Origin: Stomorhina lunata
Taxonomy: Eukaryota; Arthropoda; Insecta; Diptera; Rhiniidae
Length of the DNA stretch: 64,000 nucleotides
Assembly: GCA_933228675.1 (NCBI GenBank)
Contig: OW121744.1
Coordinates: 19,425,978-19,489,977, forward strand
Direction: 5' to 3'
In this document: in pieces, positions 50,601 through 59,600 of the stretch
How positions within the stretch are numbered: position 1 is the first letter of the stretch
Layout of the letters: every line of letters begins with the position of its first letter
The notes under the pieces: generated by a model
What the model was told of the DNA's origin: nothing
Database searches by the model: none
The model's input: the letters and a program-made list of their open reading frames with translations, nothing else
Position numbers and translations under genes: made by a program

Positions 50601-53600
50601 AATTTTTTCTATAGAAAAATTTTCAATATGAAATTTTTTCTATAGAAAAATTTTCAATATGAAATTTTTTCTATAGAAAAATTTTCAATATGAAATTTTT
50701 TCTATAGAAAAATTTTCAATATGAAATTTTTTCTATAGAAAAATTTTCAATATGAAATTTTTTCTATAGAAAAATTTTCAATATGAAATTTTTTCTATAG
50801 AAAAATTTTCAATATGAAATTTTTTCTATAGAAAAATTTTCAATATAAAAATTTTTCTATAGAAAAACCTTCAATATGAAATTTTTCTATAGAAACATTT
50901 TTAATATGAAGTTTTTTCTGTAGAAAAAATTTTCAGTATGAAATTTTTTCTTTAGAAAAATTTTCAATATGAAATTTTTTCTATAGAAAAATTTTTAATA
51001 TGAAATTTTTTCTATGGAAAAATTTTCAAAACGAAATTTTTTCTATGAAAAAATTTTCATTATGAAATTTTTTCTATGGAAAAATTTTCATTATGAAATT
51101 TTTTCTATAGAAAAATTTTCATTATGAAATTTTTTCTATAGAAAAATTTTCATTATGAAATTTTTTCTATAGAAAAATTTTCAAAATGAAATTTTTCCAT
51201 AGAAAAATTTTCAATATGCAATTTTGTATATAGAAAAATTTTCAACATGCAATTTTTTCTATAGAAAAATTTTCAATATGAAATGTTTTCTATAGAAAAA
51301 TTTTTAATATGTAATTTTTTCTAAAGAAAAATATGAAATTTTTTCTATAGAAAAAATTTTCAATATGAAATTTTTTCTATAATTTCATTATAAAATTTTT
51401 TCTATGGAAAAATTTTCATTATGAAATTTTTTCTATGGAAAAATTTTCATTATGAAATTTTTTCTATGGAAAAATTTTCATTATGAAATTTTTTCTATGG
51501 AAAAATTTTCATTATGAAATTTTTTCTATAGAAAAATTTCCATTTTGAATTTTTTTCTATAGAAAAATTTTTTTTATGAATTTTTTTCTATAGAAAAATT
51601 TTCGTTATAAAATTATTTCTATAGAACAATTTTTATTATAAAATTATTTCTATAGAAAAATTTTCGTTATAAATTTTTTTCAATAGAAACATTTTCGTTA
51701 TAAAACTTTTTTCAATAGAAAAATTTTCGTTATAAAACTTTTTTTTATAGAAAAATATTCGTTATAAAATGTTTTCTATAGAAAAATTGTCGTTATAAAA
51801 TTTTTTCTATAGAAAAAATTTCGTTAAAAAATTTTATCTATTGAAAACTTTTCAATATGAAACTTTTTCTATAGAAAAATTTTCATTATGAAATTTTTTC
51901 TATAGAAAACTTTTCATAATGAAATTTTTTCTATAGAAAAATTTGTATTATAAATTTTTTTCTTTAGAAAAATTTTCGTTATAAAAATTGTTCTATAAAA
52001 AATTTTCGTTATAAAATGTTTTCTATACAAAATTTTTCATTATAAAAATTTTTCTATAGAAAAATTTTCCTTATAAAATTTTTTCGAAAGAAAAACTTTC
52101 GATATAAAATTTTTTCTGAAGAAAAGTTTGAAATATAATTTGTTTTCTTTTATATTTATTGCACAGTTTATGCAATAATAGTTGCAACTTATGCTACCAG
52201 TAGTTTTTCGTTTAGTTGTACAAATTGATTTATTGCATTTTTAACATTTCATTTTATGAGGATCTTAAAGCAGGATTTTAATATGTCCATAAACACTAAC
52301 TTTAATATAGCTATTATTTGCATTTTATTCTGATTTTATTGTATTACTTTAGCGAGGTTTTCTGTTGTTAATGGCCAAATTTTAGTAGCTACTTGTGAAA
52401 AAAGTTTTTTTTTTAAAGCTTTTATATATATTCGCATATTAGTTTTTATTTCAAGCCAATTTTTTGCAGTTTTTATAAAAAATATAAATTTGAAAACGCT
52501 TTTGAAACCATAGGAAACTTTTAAGATAAGCAAAAGTACGTTATGAAAACCCAAAGAAATATTGAAAATTTAAATATTTAAGAAATAAAAGTTGCAACAT
52601 TTCCTAAATTTTAGGAATTAAAATTTATAGAATATTCTCCAAAAACCTAGAAAAAAAATAAAATTAAATTTATAAATATCTTGAAGTTGTAACCTTAGGC
52701 TTATTCACAATTTGTGTGAATATTTAAACGTAAAAGTAAAGTAATGAAATTTTTATATTTTGAAAAATATAGCCAAAATTTCTAAATTTATTTTTTTCAG
52801 AATGCACTTTATCACCCTTTGTTAGCGGTTCATCTTCGGAGAAAATTCCATTTGTTTTCTTGCCTTTAAGAGGGCAAATTATCTATCCCAGTCGGGAAAT
52901 AAGTTTTGCAGGTAAGTTCAGATATTCCCACAAGACTTGATTTATTTCAAAATTTATTTAAACTTAAATTCTATATGAATTTCCAGATATACGTACACCT
53001 GTATGCGCTGTCACAGGAGCTCAGTATCTCACAATTAATGGCTGGTCGGATTTGCGCAATCCCATTGATACCGATTATCCATTTCGTATGTTTCGTGATG
53101 AGGGACGCACTTTTTTGCAGGTAAGTTAAAAATCATAATTACACTTTTACAGATACAAAAAATTGCGTGTTACAAACAAGAGCAAGAGTGATTTTTTTGG
53201 AAAATCTAAAAGTAATAGCTCGTTTTTATTTTCATAAAAAAGAAATTAAATTAAATTAAATTTTATATAGTGGTTAAGTGGGTTTTAATGTCTGTCTAAA
53301 CAAAATTTGTTTTATTTTAAAAACAATGTGAGCATTAACAGTCTATTAATTTGTTAAAACACTCTAGAGCGAAAGAAAACAAGTAAAGAAAGAAATTTGA
53401 AAAATATTTAAAGTGTGTTAAACATAACAAATAATAAATAATTTCTTTTGGGGTGATTTTGTAGCGTGACAATATTAAACTGAAAGTAACTTCTTAATTT
53501 ATAATTTAAACATACAACTTTTTTTGAAGTTTGTGCCTTAAGTCTTTCGTTTTTATTTATGCACGTTCATTTATTATTTATGATGTTTGTGTTAAAGGTT

Positions 53601-56600
53601 TCTTATACGGTTCTTTGCTTCTTTTTTATGACAAAACGTATAAGTTTTTCTTTTATATTTAAAAAAAAAATTAACTTTATTATTTTGTTATTTTCTTTGT
53701 ATGTCTAAAATTTTCCAGTGGTTGGGCGAAGCAGATCTACGTCACAAAATGCAAGGTCGTCTTATTGTTGTTCATTTGGTGTGTCGTGATATGACAGTGT
53801 CACTAAATGCCACTGCTAGTAAAGGTAATTAAGGATTACTTTATTAAATTATTTTTAACACTAGGCAACAAAAAAACTATAGAAACATTTACGATAAATT
53901 AATGTTTCGATAGAAAAATTTTAGTTGAATAAATTTTTTGATAGAAAAATTTACGATAAATAAATTTTTCCATAGAGAAATTTACGATAAATAAATTTTC
54001 CGATAGAAAAATTTTTGACACAAAAAAAAAAATTACGATGAATACATTTTTCTATAGAAAAATTTACGCTAAATAAATTTTTCTTCAGAAAAATTTAAGC
54101 GAAATAAATTTGTCTAAAGAAGACTTTTTCTATCGAAAAATTTATGGTAAATAAATTTTTCTGTAGAAAAATTTACGATATAAAAATTTAAAAAAAAAAA
54201 TTGTGCTAAAAAATTTTTTATAAAAAATCTTACACCAAAAAATTATTCTACAGAAAAATTTACACTAAAAGAATTTTTCTATAGACAAGTTTACGCTTAA
54301 AAGAATTCTATAGAAAAGTTTTTCTATAGAAAAAATGTTTCTCTAAAAATTTTTTCTATAGAAAAATTTACACTAAAAAAATTTTTGTATAGAAAAATTT
54401 TAGCTAAAAAAATTTCTAAGAAAAATTTTTAATAAAAAAAGTTTTTCTAAAAAGAAATTTGAGCTAAAAAAATTTTTCTGTAGAAAAATTTCAGCTAAAA
54501 AAATTTTCTATAGAAAAATTTTTGCTTAAAGATTTTTCAATAGAAATTTTTTTCTAAAAAGTTTTTTCTTTTGAAAAATTTACGCTAAAAAAATTGTTTC
54601 TATTGAAAAGTTAACGCTAAAATATATTTCTATAGAAAAAAATACGCTACAAAAATTTTCTATAAAATTTTTCACTAAAAAATTGTTCTATATAAAATTT
54701 TTCACTAAATAAATTTTTCTATAAAAATTTTTTTGCTGAAAAAATTTTTCTATAGAAAACTTTTCACTAAAAATTTTTTCTATAGAAAATTTTTCACTAA
54801 AAAAAATTTTTCTACCGAAAATTTTTGTATATAAAATTTTTCATTAAAAAAAATTTTCTATAGAAAAGTTATCGCTAAAAAATGTCTTTATAGAAAATTT
54901 TTCACTAAAAAATTTTTCTATAGAAAATTTTTCACTAAAAAATTTTTTCTATAGAAAATTTTTCACTAAAAAAATTTTTCTATAGAAAATTTTTCACTAA
55001 AAAAATTTTTCTATTCAAAATTTTTCTTTGAAAAAATTTTTCTATAGAAAATTTTTCACTAAAAAAATTTTTAATTCATGCCAGAAAAGGCAAAATTTTT
55101 CACTAAAAAAATTTTTTATAGAAAATTTTTCAATAAAAAAATTTTTCTATAGAAAAATTTTCGCTAAAAAATTTTTTTATAGAAAATTTTTCGCTAAACA
55201 ATTTTTTTCTACAGAAAATTTTTCGCTAAAAAATTTTTTCTATAGAAAATTTTTCGCTAAAAATTTTTTTCTATGGAAAATTTTTCGCTAAAAATAATTT
55301 TTCTATAGGAAATTTTTGGCTAAAAAAATTTTTCTATAGGAAATTTTTCTTAAGAAAAATTTTGCAAACATTTTTGCTAGAAATTAAAGCAAAATTAATT
55401 ATTCGATAGAAAAATTTGCAAGAAATACATTTTTCCATAGAAGATTTCAACTAAAAAAAAATTTCTATAGCAAAAAAAATTACGCTAAAAAAATTTTCTT
55501 TAGAAAAATCTTCGCAAAAGATATTTTTCTATAGAAAAATTTTCACTAAAAAAATTTTCTTTAGAAAAATCTTCGCTAAAAATATTTTTCTATAGAAAAT
55601 TTTCGCTAAAAACTTTTTCTACAGAAAATTTTCGATAAAAAAAATTTTCTACAAAAAATTTTTCTCTAGAAAAGTTGAAAAAAAAAAAAAATTGTATAAA
55701 CAAATTAAGGCAAAATTAAAATTATTAAAATTAAAAATTTGCAAGAAATACATTTTTCTATAGAAAATTTCAACTAAATCAAATTTTCTAGAGCAAAAAA
55801 AATTACGCTAAAAAAATTTTCTTTAGAAAAATCTTCGCAAAAGATATTTTTCTATAGAAAAATTTTCACTAAAAATAATTTTCTATAGAAAAATTTTCAC
55901 TAAAAAAATTTTTCTACAGAAAATTTTCGCTAAAAACTTTTTCTACAGAAAATTTTCGATAAAAAAAATTTTCTACAAAAAATTTTTCTCTAGAAAAGTT
56001 GAAGCTCGAAAAATTTTATATAGAAAAATTTACGACAAAAAAAATTTTTTATAGAAAAATTTACGATAAAATTTTTTTATTTATAGAAAAATTTACAATA
56101 AAAAAAATTTTTCATAGAAAAATTTAGAATAAAAAAATTTTCTATGGAAAAATTCACGATTAAAAATTCTATAGAAAAATTTATGCGAAAAAATTTATAT
56201 TGAAACATTTTCGAGAAATAATTTTTTCTATAGAAAAATTTAAGCTGAAAAAAAATTTTCTTTAGAAAAATTTACTCTAAAAGAATTTTTCTATAGAAAA
56301 TTGAAGCTATATAAATTAAAAAAATATTAAAAACCTTTTCTTTACGTTGTTTATTCAAGATCAACTCAAGGTACCTAAAAACGTGTTTTCACCTTGTGTG
56401 GCATTTCGTGTGAATGGAAGTCCAGTGAAATATGCCAATAGTAAGTAAAAATTCCTTCTATAACTATATTCTATATCTTTACTTCTCCACTTTCCTTATT
56501 CAGATGTTTCCGAAGTTCTGTTCCAAGCCGAGGCCACCACCACCTTGGCCTCCACCTCGGATGGCATGAGCACGAAGGAATACATTGTCATTGCGGTCTG

Positions 56601-59600
56601 CAGTCTCTTATTGGGTCTCATCTATGTCTCTTCCGTATTTTTGTATCTTCACATGAAGAAACGCAAAACACGCGATCAAAGTCGTAGTCGCAATTCATTG
56701 GATGATTTAAATACCGAAATCAATTATCCCAAAAATGATCAGGTGACGTTTGGGGCACCGTTTACACGCAGCGGTAGCCTATATTCGGCTGGTAGTTTGA
56801 ATACCTCTAATGAGCCCAGATCTCGAGGCTCGTTGAGTAGCATGAAGGAGGAAATGGGTATAGTTAAGAATAATCCGTTACTGCAACATTTCCCACAGCT
56901 AAACGATCATCATTCGGGTTTTACCAGTGACATATCGAACTCTAATTCAGAATGTGAAATGGATGGAGGCAGTAGTTATCATGATAAGATGCAAAAGGTA
57001 TTTGAATTTTATTAATCTTTTAAAATAATACTAAATTTTCCAATTCCAAACAGATGCAAACCAATGCTTTAATACATCCCCAAATGGCCATGATGCTGAA
57101 TAATGGTTCACCCAAGGGCTCTCATCATTCTTCAAATAATGGTGGTCAGAGCCAGGGTAGCAAAGATGAATCAGATGGTTTAGATACCAAATCTCTGGGA
57201 GGAGAAAGTGAAATTTTACCTCCTGAAAATGTGGCAATTATTGAAGACCTGATGACAGAGGAAAAACTGGAAAGTTTGAGAGCCATGGTTAATGGCAATA
57301 TACGCAAGAAATTGTACTTTAACCCAGCCTATTTTGAACCTCATCTATTGGCGGTAAGTCTTTTAGGGAAAAATTCTGAAGTCATTTAAAATCATTTGTT
57401 TTTTATGACTGTGTAGCAACCACCTCCAGCTGCCTTGGAGTTTCTGCAAAAGATACGTGAAGTCATAGCCATAGCCAAGTATAAAATGTCTATGAAGAGA
57501 TATCAACCTTCGCTGACACAAATACCCGAAGAGGGTCCGGCACGCAGCAATACACCCTCAGTCTATGGTTCACAATTGCACACGCCCTCGGAGTGTCAGG
57601 GCTGTGTGTCGAATCGTTGTACAGGCCATGTCAAGAATTGTGGTGACAAACGCAATAGTATAGAGAAATGGCTAGAGACCGTTCAATCCACGGATGGCAA
57701 CTCAAATTCGCAGCAACAGGGTAATCGGGAAGGGACTGGCAATGACAAAGAAAGACACTCTCCTAATAGTAAGGGTTCAAATAAAACCTCTGAAAGTCCC
57801 AGCTCTACAGCTGCTGCTGGTTTGAGCAAACGTTTATCAGCTCCTAAGCAAAGGCCTCCACCTCCTCCAACACAAAAGCCCGCTATGTTAGCAAATCCCA
57901 GAAATCCTCTAAACAAACATAACTCTGCGGAAGAAGAGGACCTGCAATATATAGTACAAGCCGACCGAAACTCATCTGGGTCATATCAAAAACCTAGAAA
58001 CTCTATCAATATACCCATAGCTTCACCACAAAAGTTCGATGCTTATTCGGCCTTGGCGGCCTCGGCTCATATGTTTGGTTTCGCTGAGACAGGCGGTGAG
58101 ATTTATAACAATCCAAAATTTACGCTACACGATTCACCAGCAGCTTCCCTAAGAAGTCGAAACTCCTCCCAATATTCCAAGAACTCACGACAACGTCTCG
58201 ATGTACTCGATCATTATGCGGGAGTATCGACCCCGACATCTCTGTCATCTACCGAGAGACAGCACTACAATATGTTGCGCAGCATGGAACAAATGAACGA
58301 TCATTTGGACACAGGCACTTTGGAGAGATTGCATCGAGAATACACAGCCACTCTGAGATCTAATAGTAGTTTTCATTTGGATATACCCACTCCGGACTAT
58401 GACTCCACCATGGAGAAGAAAATTAAAGATATATATAACAATACTCAGAGTAGCGGCCCTTCCGTGCCTACTCCAGATTATAGCTCTTTAAGTCGCAAGT
58501 CTCTGAAGCAATACCAACCCGATTCTCCTATTTATAGAAGAAAGTCTCCACAATATTTAATAGTGGACTACGAGACTGATAGTTTAGAGCGCATAGAAGC
58601 CACCAAACGTAAAAGTTCACAATCCTCTTCCTCACCCTCCTCCGATGTCAGTTCCCAACTAAGTCCTAGTTTAAGTACGGCCCTACCTCTAGAAGAGGAG
58701 ATGGAAATAAGTCATACAGTCTTCCAGGGAGATGGTTTTCATACCAAGTCTCTGGGATCTCAAAAGAAAAATCCTATACGTACTTTAAATTCGAGTGCTT
58801 TAAAGAAAGATGTAGCTGCCCGCATTAAATATGATACCCCATTTCTTGGTAGCATGACCATAGAAGTGGAGCATGAACCTCCCTCCGATTTAGAGCGTTC
58901 CACTGATAGTGATCAGTATGAACCCGATACCTTAGATCGCAAACCTAAAAAGCAAAGTTTTTGTGATTTCAATGCCTGGTCCTCAAATATGGAAATACCA
59001 AGAACAGCAGATAATACCAATTCGCCAGCTCAATCCTTGCCGGATATGTCAAAAAGACCCACTAAGGTATCACCACAAAACTCTTTTAAATTAAAGCCCA
59101 ATGACGCGACAGAAAATTTAGGACCCAAGAGACAAATTAGTAGAGATTCGGCTTATGAAAGTCAAGTGGAATTAAGAAGACCTTGTGGTCATGCGACAAT
59201 GCAGGAAGATGCTTCAACGAAGGTCAGTAATCTTAGGGATATATACCAATCGCTGTTGGTCCGACAAAATAGTGACTGTAGCTGTAAGTGCGGGGGACAG
59301 GCCACAAGTATGTTTTTGCAGGAAAAACTGGAAGATCTGGATGATAAGGGACGCATTTTAACTTTAGAAGCTAAACACTCGCGCAGACAACGAAACATTA
59401 AGCCACCCTCGCCACCGCCTATGGTGGAAATCTCCAATGAGTCTTCTAACAAATGTACCATTAAGATTTCCACACCCAAGGCAAGTAGGATAAATGTAAT
59501 GGCAGATAAAAGGCCCACAGAGTATGTGGAGCCAAGGGTACATCAGAAACCCTTGAAAGAGGAAAGAACTGGGTCAGAACGCTCATTAAATTCAACACCA

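Noticed and set aside
52906..53124. 72-residue open frame across exon 4
   Set aside because: It is in the wrong frame relative to the spliced reading; the spliced frame gives balanced sequence with consistent phases.
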